From positions 2,192-27,488 of the forward strand of contig DLRK01000051.1 of NCBI GenBank assembly GCA_002501065.1: a stretch of 25,297 nt of DNA. Direction: 5' to 3'. Both the position numbers and the translations under genes were made by a program. Below the pieces are notes generated by a model. The model had not been told where the DNA came from, searched no databases, and was given only the letters and a program-made list of their open reading frames with translations. Shown here piece after piece: positions 1 through 7,858 of this stretch. The DNA is from Akkermansiaceae bacterium UBA7890. Lineage in GTDB: Bacteria; Verrucomicrobiota; Verrucomicrobiia; Verrucomicrobiales; Akkermansiaceae. How positions within the stretch are numbered: position 1 is the first letter of the stretch; the number at the start of each line of letters is the position of its first letter.

Positions 1-259
1 CCGGGCCGGGAGTGGCGTCCGGCAAGGGCGGAATGGGAGCTGGTGCGGGGGGGGCGTTATGGACGGTGGGTAATGGTTGATAGGGAGCACCATCGAGGCC
101 ACCACCGGGGACTCCGAAATCGTTTACCTGTCCGTATGGCGATTGCCCGGCGGTCTGCGCCTCCTTCAACTTTTTGTATTCGGCGTAGTCAGGATCAAGT
201 GCGGTGCAGGAGGCGAGCACGATAGACAATCCAATGGCGGAGAAGTGTGTCATCTTCAT
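1..259 (-). CDS. Partial lipoprotein, N-terminal part only (runs off left edge)
   Basis: An open frame reads leftwards from an ATG at 259 through the window edge without a stop, giving 86 codons. The N-terminus (MKMTHFSAIG...) is a short lipoprotein signal ending in the lipobox LASC, so Cys18 would be the lipidated residue. The mature part has a short charged stretch (DPDYAEYKKLKEAQ) and then a Pro/Gly-rich linker (GVPGGGLDG..., APPAPAPIPPLP) typical of a tether ahead of a folded domain. In verrucomicrobial lipoproteins of this shape a LysM domain often follows, but that part is outside the window, so it is only a guess. A second ATG at 253 is possible. The 90 bp upstream is unusually AT-rich and probably carries its promoter. 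No Shine-Dalgarno is present. Confidence 0.75.
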   Translation of the reverse strand, partial: MKMTHFSAIGLSIVLASCTALDPDYAEYKKLKEAQTAGQSPYGQVNDFGVPGGGLDGAPYQPLPTVHNAPPAPAPIPPLPDATPGP

Positions 260-349
260 GAGGAGAGAGATTAAGCTATTAGTTAAGAGAAACGAAATAC
301 TTTTTGCGGTTTTTCTAGCACATAAAACGGCTCCGGGGACCTGCTTTGT
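260..349 (-). promoter_or_regulatory. AT-rich promoter-like spacer upstream of the partial lipoprotein gene
   Basis: This 90-bp gap after the tatD stop is strikingly AT-rich for the window, with several A/T runs, while flanking coding DNA is GC-rich. It is the only space in which a promoter for the leftward lipoprotein gene could sit. I could not find a clean -35/-10 pair with normal spacing, so the assignment rests on composition and position only. Confidence 0.3.
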
Positions 350-1156
350 TCATTTTTTCGTTCTGAAAAAGCGTCGCACCGTGTTTTCCGTGTGGGCTGA
401 GAACTCCTCGAGCGACTCGGAGCGGGCCTCCGAGATGCATTGGGCGGTGTGGAGGACATGGGCCGGTTCGCAGCGCTGACCGCGATGCGGGACGGGTGCG
501 AGATAGGGAGAATCGGTCTCTACCATGAGTCGGTCGGCGGGGGTCTGGCGGGCGGCATCGAGAACTGCGGCGGCCTTCTTGAAGGTGGCGATGCCGGTGA
601 AGGAGACCAGACCCCCCAGATTCAGGACGCGCTCGGCCTGGGGAAAGGGACCGGGGAAGCAGTGAAAGACGGCCTGTAGCCTCGTCGCGAACGGCTGGTA
701 GAGAGCGAGGGCATCAGTAAAGGAGGCATCGCCCTTCCGGTCGCGGGTGTGGATGACAATGTTCAGTTTCAGTTCGGCGGCCAGTTCGAAATGCTGTTGC
801 AGGAAGTCGCGCTGTCGTTGGTGATAGTCCTCCTCGGTCCATCCCGGCGGGGCGGGATGATAGTAATCGAGGCCGGTTTCGCCGATGGCGGCGACCATTG
901 GGTGGCCAGCGAAGTTGCGGAGGGCAGAGAGATAATCATCCGGAGTGTCCTGGACATCACAGGGGTGGATTCCCACGCAGGCGAAGACTTCCGGGAAGCG
1001 TTCCGCGAGGGTCAGGTTCCGGGGGATGTCTCCGAGGTTGGTGGCCAGGGTGATTACCTGCTCCACTCCGGCCTCACGGGCCCGCTTGAGAAGGACCGGA
1101 AGATCCTCGGCGGAGAATTTGTGGGAAGCCAGATGGCAGTGGCTGTCGGTGAGCAT
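350..1156 (-). CDS. tatD: TatD-family metal-dependent hydrolase (DNase)
   Basis: This 268-residue protein has the full TatD family pattern and length (about 260 aa). The N-terminal metal site is DSHCHL (residues 4-9), followed by GETGLDYY with the bridging Glu, VIHTRD and VFHCF with metal-binding His residues, and ETDSPYLAP near residue 215 with the catalytic Asp. TatD enzymes form a TIM barrel that binds two divalent metals and hydrolyses DNA 3'-5'; they are implicated in DNA repair and clearance of oxidised ends. The ATG at 1156 directly begins the conserved strand, so the start is secure. It lies 28 bp downstream of the POT transporter stop and is probably co-transcribed with it. No Shine-Dalgarno is visible. 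Confidence 0.93.
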   Translation of the reverse strand: MLTDSHCHLASHKFSAEDLPVLLKRAREAGVEQVITLATNLGDIPRNLTLAERFPEVFACVGIHPCDVQDTPDDYLSALRNFAGHPMVAAIGETGLDYYHPAPPGWTEEDYHQRQRDFLQQHFELAAELKLNIVIHTRDRKGDASFTDALALYQPFATRLQAVFHCFPGPFPQAERVLNLGGLVSFTGIATFKKAAAVLDAARQTPADRLMVETDSPYLAPVPHRGQRCEPAHVLHTAQCISEARSESLEEFSAHTENTVRRFFRTKK

Positions 1157-1184
1157 CGGAGGCGGAGGGTCGACGGCTCCGGAA

Positions 1185-3071
1185 TTATTCCTGCAGGATG
1201 GTTTCTCCGCGGTAGAACCAGGCGTAGGGAATGAAGAGGAGAGCGGTGATGAACATCAGGATGGTGAAGAACCAGTAGTAGGAGGCGCCCTCAAGGCGCT
1301 CTCCACCGCCGGCAAAGAACGTCCGGCTGAACTCTCCTGTCTCTTCCTCGTCCTGTTCGTCCTGGTAGCCAACCTTTTTCTTGCGGCGCTTAAGCCATGG
1401 GTGGTCGGGGCGCAGGGCTTCGGTCCACGATTTTGTTGGTTCCTTCTTTTCCTCCTTCAGTTCGACACGGATGCCCACGTCCCATTGCGTCTGTGCCTCT
1501 GTGTCCGGACCATTGCTGGTAATGCGGGCGGTCTGGCTGTTCTCAAGATGGTAATGAAAAGCGTTCCCCCACTCGTCCTTCAGCCCTTCAAGTTCTCCGG
1601 AGCCCACTGCGGGGCGAGGTAACCTGGAACCATTTGCCCGGGACCAGGACTCGATTTTTGAGGCTGCTGCTTCGAGCGAGGATTTACTCGGGATTTCGAC
1701 CTTTGTTTGTCTGCCGAACTTGAGGGAATACACCAGATCGTCACTTGTTCCGATTTTCCCATCAGCGCCCGGGTGCGCCTCGGAGGCAGTAGCCTTGTGA
1801 TCCCTGCCCGCCGCCACTTCCAACTGTTTTTGGACCGTCTTCCCAGGCTCCGGAATCTGGATGTAGTGATTCACGCCTGCGGTGAAGAGATTTCCGAGGG
1901 CCACGGCGGCAAGGAAGAGACCGAGGATCATCGACTTCATCGTGCGTGGTGCCTGCGTATAGGAGAATTCGAGGGCCACGATGGAGACGAGAATTTCGGC
2001 GGCGGTCAGCAGGAGGTAGGCAAGGATTTGCCACCCGATGTTCGGACGCTGACCGGCGTCGATCCATTCCTGGATGGTGGAGCTGAGGACGAAGGCAGCA
2101 CCCATGAGGAACAGCCCGGCGCCGATTTTTCGCAGAGGAGTCAGTTTTATCGCCTTGCCGACCATGGGGTAGACGAGGAAGGTGAAGAGGGGGATGAAAG
2201 TCAGAATCAGGACGGGGTTTACCGCCTGAACCTGTGATTCCAGCCATTCTACCCCGAGGAAGTTTCGATCCATTTCCTGGGCCTGAAATATCCAGCGGGA
2301 AGAGGTCTGATCAAAGAGAGCCCAGAACATGGCTACGAAGAGGAAGAGGACAGAGAGCTTGGCCATGGCCTTGAGCCCCACAGGACTGAAGGTCTCCCGG
2401 AGGAATGTCTTTCCCCCGGGGGGGACGTGGATGAAGCGATTGCGCCCCATCCAGAACACGACGGTGGCGAGGACCATAAGCACTCCGGGCACCCCGAAGG
2501 CCAGGTGAGGGCCATACCACTTCAGGAGCCAGGGGGTGAGCATGGTGGAGAGGAAAGCGCCCAGGTTGATCGACCAGTAAAAGTAATTGAATACCCGGGT
2601 GACCAAGTGACCGTTGGACTTTCCAAACTGGTCGCCCACGTGGGCGGACACGCAGGGTTTGATTCCCCCCGAACCGAGTGAGATCAGGACCAGTCCGGCA
2701 ATAAGCCAGATCGCGGCCTCACCCTGAAGTCCCATCAGAGCGAGGGCGGCATGACCCGCACAGTAAACAATGGAGAGGCGGATGATGGTCTTGTACTTCC
2801 CAAAGACGGCGTCCGAGATGAAGGCTCCGAGGAGGGGTGTGATATAGACCGCGAAGGTGAAGAGGTGAACCTTTTCGGTGGCCGAGGCTTCACCCATGGC
2901 CTGGCCCGGGGTATCGTTCATGAGCCAGAGGTACTTGGTCATGAAGACGGCCAGGATGGTCTTCATCCCGTAGAAACTGAATCGCTCAGCGGCCTCGTTG
3001 CCGATGATGTACGGAATGCCACGAGGCATGCGGGTCAGTTCGGGGTCCGGGGAGTTGCGGTATTTCGACAT
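1185..3071 (-). CDS. POT/PTR2-family proton-coupled peptide transporter with an enlarged last loop
   Basis: This 628-aa inner-membrane protein is a major facilitator of the POT family, which imports di- and tripeptides with protons. The family signature ExxER is seen as NEAAERFSFYG (residues 25-35) at the start of the first helix, and SLGSGGIKPCVSAHVGDQF (131-149) with FNYFYWSINLGAF (161-173) match the conserved PTR2 motif. Hydrophobic helices continue to residue about 403. Bacterial POTs are usually near 500 aa; the excess is an insert of about 185 residues (roughly 405-590) between the penultimate and last helices. It contains a type II secretion pseudopilin-like stretch (LKDEWGNAFHYHL, ITSNGPD) and a highly basic/acidic run (KRRKKK..., DEQDEEE). 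The last helix is about 599-620. It sits downstream of fabH (103-bp gap) and upstream of tatD. Confidence 0.92.
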   Translation of the reverse strand: MSKYRNSPDPELTRMPRGIPYIIGNEAAERFSFYGMKTILAVFMTKYLWLMNDTPGQAMGEASATEKVHLFTFAVYITPLLGAFISDAVFGKYKTIIRLSIVYCAGHAALALMGLQGEAAIWLIAGLVLISLGSGGIKPCVSAHVGDQFGKSNGHLVTRVFNYFYWSINLGAFLSTMLTPWLLKWYGPHLAFGVPGVLMVLATVVFWMGRNRFIHVPPGGKTFLRETFSPVGLKAMAKLSVLFLFVAMFWALFDQTSSRWIFQAQEMDRNFLGVEWLESQVQAVNPVLILTFIPLFTFLVYPMVGKAIKLTPLRKIGAGLFLMGAAFVLSSTIQEWIDAGQRPNIGWQILAYLLLTAAEILVSIVALEFSYTQAPRTMKSMILGLFLAAVALGNLFTAGVNHYIQIPEPGKTVQKQLEVAAGRDHKATASEAHPGADGKIGTSDDLVYSLKFGRQTKVEIPSKSSLEAAASKIESWSRANGSRLPRPAVGSGELEGLKDEWGNAFHYHLENSQTARITSNGPDTEAQTQWDVGIRVELKEEKKEPTKSWTEALRPDHPWLKRRKKKVGYQDEQDEEETGEFSRTFFAGGGERLEGASYYWFFTILMFITALLFIPYAWFYRGETILQE

Positions 3072-3174
3072 GAGGAGTGGGAGTTGTAGCGGGTGAGGTC
3101 CAGTTCACCGGACTCCGAGTTCGGGTGCAACCGGAATTGAGAGGATGACCGAATTCATGTAGCCTGAGGTCCGC

Positions 3175-4176
3175 CTACCAGCGAACGGCGGCCGCGGCCC
3201 AGGTCAGGCCGGCTCCGAAGGCCACGAGAACGATATGGTCACCCGGGCCGAACCTGCCGGCCCGGTGAGCCTCGTCCAGCGCGATGGCGCAGGCCGCGGC
3301 GGAGGTGTTGCCGTATTTGTGGAGGTTCACGAAGACCCGTTCCTCGGGAATGTCGATGCGCTTGGTAATGGCCTCAATGATGCGGAGGTTGGCCTGGTGG
3401 GGAATAAGGAGCTTGATATCGGCTGGCTGGAGGCCGGAGCGTTCAATGACCGAGTTGGCGGAATCCCGCATGCGGGTGACGGCGTGCTTGAAGACATCCT
3501 TGCCGATCATGGCGAGGGTGGCGAGGCGTCGATCGGCATTCTCGATGGTGATGGGACAGGCGGAGCCGCCTCCGGGAATGTTGAGGAGGTGGGTTTGTCC
3601 ACCGTCGGTGCCGATGTCGGTGGCCAGAATCTCGCCTTCTCCCTTTTCCGCCCGCTTGAGCAGGGCAGCACCAGCGCCATCCCCGAAGAGGACACAGGTC
3701 GAGCGGTCCTCCCAATTCACGAAGGCGGAGAGTTTTTCGGCACCGAGAATGAGGGCGTTCTCAAAGGCGCCATCGGAGATGAGGCGTTTGGCGAGCTTCA
3801 ACGCATAGAGGAAGCCCGAACACGCTGCCGAGATGTCAAAGGCGACCGCTTTATGCGCTCCGAGATCCTGCTGCACATAGCAGGCCGTGGCAGGGGTGAG
3901 AGTGTTGGGAGTGATGGTCGCCACGATGATGAGCTGGATCTCGGAGGCATCGATTTCCGCCTGCTCAAGGGCCTGCCGGGAGGCCTTGACCGCCATGTGT
4001 GAGGTGAACTCGTCCTCGGCCGCGATACGTCGTTCCTTGATTCCCGTGCGGGTGGTGATCCACTCGTCGGAGGTCTCGACCATGATTTCCAGGTCGGAAT
4101 TGGTCAGTACTTTGTCGGGGACGTAACTCCCTGTGCCCACGATCGCTACGGGCAGCTGCGAGGCCAGGCCGCTCAT
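3175..4176 (-). CDS. fabH: 3-oxoacyl-ACP synthase III (FabH)
   Basis: FabH condenses acetyl-CoA with malonyl-ACP to start fatty acid synthesis in the cytoplasm. Starting at ATG 4176 the protein is 333 aa, the usual length. The catalytic triad is visible: Cys119 in ISAACSGF, His260 in LIPHQANLR and Asn290 in HKYGNTSAA. GDGAGA (165-170) and the C-terminal FGAGLTW are also typical. The frame is open 12 codons further up (MPTCKCW...), but FabH proteins begin only a few residues before the conserved VAIVGTGSYVP, so the inner ATG is preferred. It lies 93 bp downstream of plsX in the standard yceD-rpmF-plsX-fabH order, so fatty acid and phospholipid initiation are likely co-expressed. No fabD, fabG or acpP follows; the next gene is a peptide transporter. 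Confidence 0.95.
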   Translation of the reverse strand: MSGLASQLPVAIVGTGSYVPDKVLTNSDLEIMVETSDEWITTRTGIKERRIAAEDEFTSHMAVKASRQALEQAEIDASEIQLIIVATITPNTLTPATACYVQQDLGAHKAVAFDISAACSGFLYALKLAKRLISDGAFENALILGAEKLSAFVNWEDRSTCVLFGDGAGAALLKRAEKGEGEILATDIGTDGGQTHLLNIPGGGSACPITIENADRRLATLAMIGKDVFKHAVTRMRDSANSVIERSGLQPADIKLLIPHQANLRIIEAITKRIDIPEERVFVNLHKYGNTSAAACAIALDEAHRAGRFGPGDHIVLVAFGAGLTWAAAAVRW

Positions 4177-4269
4177 TTGAGTCAGTGAACGCCAGCATTT
4201 GCACGTGGGCAAGTCCCGCTTGCTGAAATCTGCGGGGAATCCGGATCGATCCCCGGCTGCTGATCACCG

Positions 4270-5286
4270 TCAAGCGATGGTCTTCATGGCCTCCACGATG
4301 TGTGGATTGACATTGTGCTCGATGGCCTCGGTGGCACCCCGGATGGCGTTCTGGATGGCCAGGGCGGAGGAGGATCCGTGGGCAATGATGCAGACCCCCT
4401 TGACCCCGAGGAGGGGGCTCCCGCCGTAAGTTTCATAGTTCATGCGGTCCTTCACCGCATTGAAGCCCCCCTTTGCCATCAGTGCACCCGTCATGCGCAG
4501 GGGGTTGGCCTGCATGGCTTCCTTGATCCACTTTGTCATGGCCTTGGCGGTAGCTCCACATGCCTTGAGGACCACATTGCCGACGAATCCGTCGCAGAGG
4601 CAGACATCGAGCTTGCTCATGAAGAGATCGTAACCCTCCACATTGCCGAGCCATTCGAAGGAGGCCTTGCCGGAATCCACGTAGTCCGTAATGAGGGAGA
4701 AGGTTTCCTTGGTAAAGTCGTTGCCCTTCTCCGCCTCTTCGCCATTGGACATGATCCCAACCGTCGGATTCTCAACCCGCAGGACATGCCGGGCGTAGAC
4801 GCTGCCCATGATGGCGTAACCGAGAAGCTGGCGGGCCTTCGCTCCCGGATTGGCCCCGGCATCGAGGAGGCTGCAGATGCCGAATTCGTTGGGGATGGGC
4901 GAGGCGATACCAGCGCGTTCCACTCCTTCCAGAAGGCGCAGCTTGAGAGTGGAAGCAGCCACCGCCGCACCCGTGTTTCCCGCACTGATGACCGCGTCGG
5001 CGTGGCCGTCCTTGACGAGGTCGGTGGCAACTGCGATGGACGATTGTTTCTTGCGCCTGATGGCATTCACGGCGGACTCTGACATCCCGACCACCTCGGG
5101 AGCGTGTACGATCTCCATCCGCGAATCGGTCAGGTCGTGCTTGCGACACTCCTTTTTCAGGGTGTCGGCATCGCCGGTCAGAAAAAGGGTGTCGATCCGG
5201 GGATACAGTGACAGGGCGTCGCGTGCACCCACGATGTTGACCTCGGGAGCCCGGTCCCCCCCCATGGCATCGAGGGCAATTTTCAT
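4270..5286 (-). CDS. plsX: Phosphate acyltransferase PlsX
   Basis: PlsX makes acyl-phosphate from acyl-ACP, the donor used by PlsY to acylate glycerol-3-phosphate, and acts at the cytoplasmic face of the membrane. The 338-aa protein has the usual length and begins with the family hallmark MKIALDAMGGDRAPE. Further hallmarks are VISAGNTGAAVAA, LLDAGANPGAK, MSNGEEAEKGN and CDGFVGNVVLKACGATAKA. The start is fixed because the first residues are the first beta strand of the fold. The gene lies between rpmF (70 bp upstream) and fabH (93 bp downstream), an arrangement conserved across many bacteria. Confidence 0.96.
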   Translation of the reverse strand: MKIALDAMGGDRAPEVNIVGARDALSLYPRIDTLFLTGDADTLKKECRKHDLTDSRMEIVHAPEVVGMSESAVNAIRRKKQSSIAVATDLVKDGHADAVISAGNTGAAVAASTLKLRLLEGVERAGIASPIPNEFGICSLLDAGANPGAKARQLLGYAIMGSVYARHVLRVENPTVGIMSNGEEAEKGNDFTKETFSLITDYVDSGKASFEWLGNVEGYDLFMSKLDVCLCDGFVGNVVLKACGATAKAMTKWIKEAMQANPLRMTGALMAKGGFNAVKDRMNYETYGGSPLLGVKGVCIIAHGSSSALAIQNAIRGATEAIEHNVNPHIVEAMKTIA

Positions 5287-5356
5287 GTTGAGAACCGGTA
5301 CGCAGAGCGAAACCCGGAACAGGGCGGGAGGATGGCGGAGCTGCCGCTGGAGGACA

Positions 5357-5539
5357 TTACATCACGTCAACGTCGAGAACCTGGCGCTCTCGATAGAACC
5401 CGCAGGAAGGGCACACGATATGACCTGGGGCGCGGCTTCCGCATTCGGGGCAGGTTTGAAGCAGCGGTTTGCGCCAGCGATTGGCACCCCGGCGCATGCG
5501 TTGCTTCATTTTCGATGTTCTGCGTTTGGGCACTGCCAT
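5357..5539 (-). CDS. rpmF: Large-subunit ribosomal protein bL32
   Basis: This 60-aa protein is bL32. The N-terminus MAVPKRRTSK is the near-invariant bL32 start, followed by a strongly basic stretch (KQRMRRGANRW). It is the zinc-binding 'C+' form: CPEC and CPSC pairs (CPECGSRAPGHIVCPSCGFY) form a four-cysteine ribbon. It starts 15 bp after the yceD stop and precedes plsX, the standard context linking ribosome assembly to lipid synthesis. Confidence 0.97.
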   Translation of the reverse strand: MAVPKRRTSKMKQRMRRGANRWRKPLLQTCPECGSRAPGHIVCPSCGFYRERQVLDVDVM

Positions 5540-5554
5540 GGCGGAATGGGGCGG

Positions 5555-6055
5555 TTAGGGTTGCTCGTCCGGTTTTTCCAGCGCATCGAGCGCAGCCCAT
5601 CGGCTGTCACCCTGCGTGGCGGGCGGGACATCTACATCATCCCCTGTAGGGTTGTCCACCGCTAAATACCGGTGGTCGATCTCACAGGGAGCAGGGTCGT
5701 CGCCCTGGTCGCAGCGCGGATAGGGCGGGAAATGGAGGAGGATCTCCTCCCGCAGGGCGTCGGTGGCGTCGATCTCGCCCGGGGCCCCTATTTCAAAGGA
5801 AATGGCAGCCTGGGGGAGTTCGATGGTCTTCTTGAAGAGGGCAAGGGTGCGAACGCATTGGAATTCGAAGGGGGCACTCAGGGAGCCCTGCAGGAGAAGT
5901 TCGTCACCAAAGCGCTGGACGTGGAGGCGGAAGGAAAGCGGACCGAGGGGCCTGGCGTCCCCCTCCGGAAGATCGAAAATGGAGGTTGGCAGTTCGTCGT
6001 TGAGGAGGTGACCATCCTCCGGCAACAGGGAGAGATCGATGACGAGGCGTTTCAT
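5555..6055 (-). CDS. yceD: YceD-family (DUF177) protein
   Basis: The 166-aa acidic protein matches the YceD/DUF177 family, which almost always sits directly before rpmF and is linked to 23S rRNA accumulation in E. coli and plants. Visible features are the N-terminal beta-rich half (MKRLVIDLSLLPEDGHLL), the central GSLSAPFEFQC segment, the acidic ALREEILLHFPPYPRC segment and an acidic C-terminal tail. In most homologues the central strand carries a CxxC pair; here the second cysteine appears replaced by threonine (QCVRTLALF), while two cysteines remain near RCDQGDDPAPCE. Position 15 bp upstream of rpmF strongly supports the call. It diverges from aat across only 49 bp. Confidence 0.85.
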   Translation of the reverse strand: MKRLVIDLSLLPEDGHLLNDELPTSIFDLPEGDARPLGPLSFRLHVQRFGDELLLQGSLSAPFEFQCVRTLALFKKTIELPQAAISFEIGAPGEIDATDALREEILLHFPPYPRCDQGDDPAPCEIDHRYLAVDNPTGDDVDVPPATQGDSRWAALDALEKPDEQP

Positions 6056-6104
6056 AGCGCGAATGTAGATTGAATCTCCGGAATGGACTATTCAAATAAG
6101 AGCC

Positions 6105-6713
6105 GTGGAGCGTATCCCCCCTCATGTTTTGCTTGGTGCCTACACCGAGGGTGTCTTTCCCATGGCGGAAGGTGGAGAGATCCTCTGGTTCTCGCCCCTC
6201 AAGCGTGGGCTCATTCCTCTCGATGACCGTTTCCACATTCCCCACGGTCTGAAGCGAGTCCTCAAGCGGCAACCCTTCGAGGTGAGGCGCGATTCCGCCT
6301 TTCGTCAGGTGATCGAAGCGTGCGGAGAGCGTGAAGAGACCTGGATCGACGAGGTGATCATCGAGAGTTACCTGCACCTGCACGAGACCGGCTTCGCCCA
6401 TTCCGTGGAGTGCTGGGATGAGGAGGGCCTGCAGGGCGGACTTTACGGGGTGTCTCTGGGGAGGGCCTTCTTCGGAGAATCGATGTTTTCGCACAAGGCC
6501 GATGCCAGCAAGGTGGCCCTCGTTCACCTGGTGGAGTGGTTGCGCAGGGAGGACTATCTCCTCCTGGATACCCAGTGGATGACTGACCATCTCCGGCAGT
6601 TCGGCGGGGAGGAGATCACGCGCGAAGACTACTTCAGTCGCCTCGACGAGGCACTTGAAGGAATGCACGAAGAGAAGCCACGGACGGCAGCAGAGGAGCA
6701 GTCGTCCCTTTGA
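6105..6713 (+). CDS. aat: Leucyl/phenylalanyl-tRNA--protein transferase
   Basis: Aat transfers Leu or Phe from aminoacyl-tRNA to N-terminal Arg or Lys of proteins, marking them for ClpS/ClpAP degradation in the cytoplasm. The 202-aa protein shows the family motifs in order: LLGAYTEGVFPMA, ILWFSPLKRGLIPLD, ETWID, HSVECWD, GGLYGVSLGRAFFGESMFS, DASKVALVHL and LLDTQW(M)TDHL. The length is slightly short of E. coli Aat (234 aa), mostly at the N-terminus. The start is a GTG at 6105, because no ATG lies in frame between it and the upstream gene. Its last 80 bp overlap the 3' end of the convergent HAD phosphatase gene. Confidence 0.95.
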   Translation: MERIPPHVLLGAYTEGVFPMAEGGEILWFSPLKRGLIPLDDRFHIPHGLKRVLKRQPFEVRRDSAFRQVIEACGEREETWIDEVIIESYLHLHETGFAHSVECWDEEGLQGGLYGVSLGRAFFGESMFSHKADASKVALVHLVEWLRREDYLLLDTQWMTDHLRQFGGEEITREDYFSRLDEALEGMHEEKPRTAAEEQSSL

Positions 6714-7296
6714 GTGTATCAGGGGGACTGAATCCCCATGCAACCAGGATGGGTTGCATCCCGGCGGACCTGCCAGTCTCAAAGTCGACCAGGGAGTCCC
6801 CGACAAAGGCGATCTCCGGTGGGGACACCTCCATCCGCTCCGCAATTTGAAGGGCACCGGTGGGGTCCGGTTTGCGGGGGAGGGTGTTCTGCTGGCCCAG
6901 GATCATGGCCCAGGGGACCCAGTCGAACATCCGGGTCATGATCTCGACGGTGTAGTGGTGTGGCTTGTTGGAACAGACGGCGAGGGGCAGACCTTCGTGG
7001 TGCAGGTCCTCCAGCATCTCCCGGATGCCGGGGTAAAGGTGCGTGCCTTCCCGCCAGCTTTCCTCATAGGCAGGGAGAAAGTCCTGGTGGACCTGCTCCA
7101 CCAGTTCATCGGGGGGGGCTCCGCCGATTCCGCGTCGCACCAGCATACGGCTGCCATTACCCACAAAGCCCTTCACCCGTGCGGCGGGATGGGGTGGGAG
7201 TCCGTGGGTGGCGAGGGCACGGTTGAGACCAGCTGAGATCCCGGGAAGCGAATCGACCAGGGTGCCGTCGAGGTCGAAGATGGCAGCGCGGATCAC
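6634..7296 (-). CDS. gph: HAD-family phosphatase, phosphoglycolate phosphatase-like
   Basis: This 220-aa HAD hydrolase has motif I FDLDGTLVDS (residues 7-16, nucleophile Asp8 and acid Asp10), a helical cap (GLNRALATHGLPP...GFVGNG), motif II VCSN, motif III Lys in RKPDP and motif IV FVGDSLVDFETGRSAGM. This layout and length match phosphoglycolate phosphatase (Gph), which removes phosphate from 2-phosphoglycolate formed in DNA repair or photorespiration, but substrate cannot be read from sequence alone. The start is GTG at 7296. The C-terminal 27 codons overlap the end of aat in antisense, so both reading frames are constrained there. Confidence 0.88.
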   Translation of the reverse strand: MIRAAIFDLDGTLVDSLPGISAGLNRALATHGLPPHPAARVKGFVGNGSRMLVRRGIGGAPPDELVEQVHQDFLPAYEESWREGTHLYPGIREMLEDLHHEGLPLAVCSNKPHHYTVEIMTRMFDWVPWAMILGQQNTLPRKPDPTGALQIAERMEVSPPEIAFVGDSLVDFETGRSAGMQPILVAWGFSPPDTLKGTTAPLLPSVASLRAFLQVPRRGD

Positions 7297-7317
7297 GCGG
7301 GGGCCTTTAACAGGACC

Positions 7318-7713
7318 CTAATGGTAAAGCAATGCCACCAGCGCCTCGTCGCTGAAGGCGGTAGGGTCCTCGGCGGCCTGGGACAGCATCTCCTCTTCGA
7401 GAAGAGCGTCCAGTTGCAGGGCCTGCGGTTCCGTTGCCTCTTCGGTCCGGGGATCTTTCGTGGCGATCTGGGCAGTCTCTTTCGGAACGCCCCAGATGAG
7501 AATGGCGGCGGTCAAGGCAGCGAGGGAGCCGGCGAGAATGGGCCTGGGGGTGAGGAGCTGCCTCCACCAGGGGGGGCGGATTTCGTCCGAGAGGCGCACT
7601 TCCCGCATGACATTTCGCACGAAGAGGGGCCCGGCCCCAGGTGCCTTGGCTTCGTCGAGGAGGTCCCAGACGGGGTCGTTTTCCCAGTTGTTCTCTTGTT
7701 CAGGGGCGCTCAT
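7318..7713 (-). CDS. Small single-span membrane protein, anti-sigma-factor-like (unidentified)
   Basis: I do not recognise a named family. The 131-aa protein has an acidic N-terminus with DPVWDLLDEAKAP, a segment FVRNVMREVRL that resembles small verrucomicrobial membrane proteins usually encoded after an ECF sigma factor, one hydrophobic helix (about residues 58-75, ILAGSLAALTAAILIWGV) and an acidic C-terminal tail ending VALLYH. Predicted topology is cytoplasmic N-terminus, one span, short extracytoplasmic tail, as in anti-sigma factors. No sigma gene lies next to it here; the upstream neighbour is a TIM-barrel gene 145 bp away. The frame is supported by lying flush between two real genes on the same strand. 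Confidence 0.65.
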   Translation of the reverse strand: MSAPEQENNWENDPVWDLLDEAKAPGAGPLFVRNVMREVRLSDEIRPPWWRQLLTPRPILAGSLAALTAAILIWGVPKETAQIATKDPRTEEATEPQALQLDALLEEEMLSQAAEDPTAFSDEALVALLYH

Positions 7714-7858
7714 GGCAGGGCTCTACATGCGATTCAACACCTCCCATGAGGAAAAGTTTCATGGATTTGCAGGGAAGAGTGCGGAATCTTGCCCAAATTC
7801 GGGAGGAGACGCAGGCCAGGAAGGAATGCGGGGCCCGGGGAACGCCTGTTCCGCTTGC

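Noticed and set aside
43..274. Short plus-strand open frames at the left edge
   Set aside because: They are antisense to a lipoprotein N-terminus with a clear lipobox.
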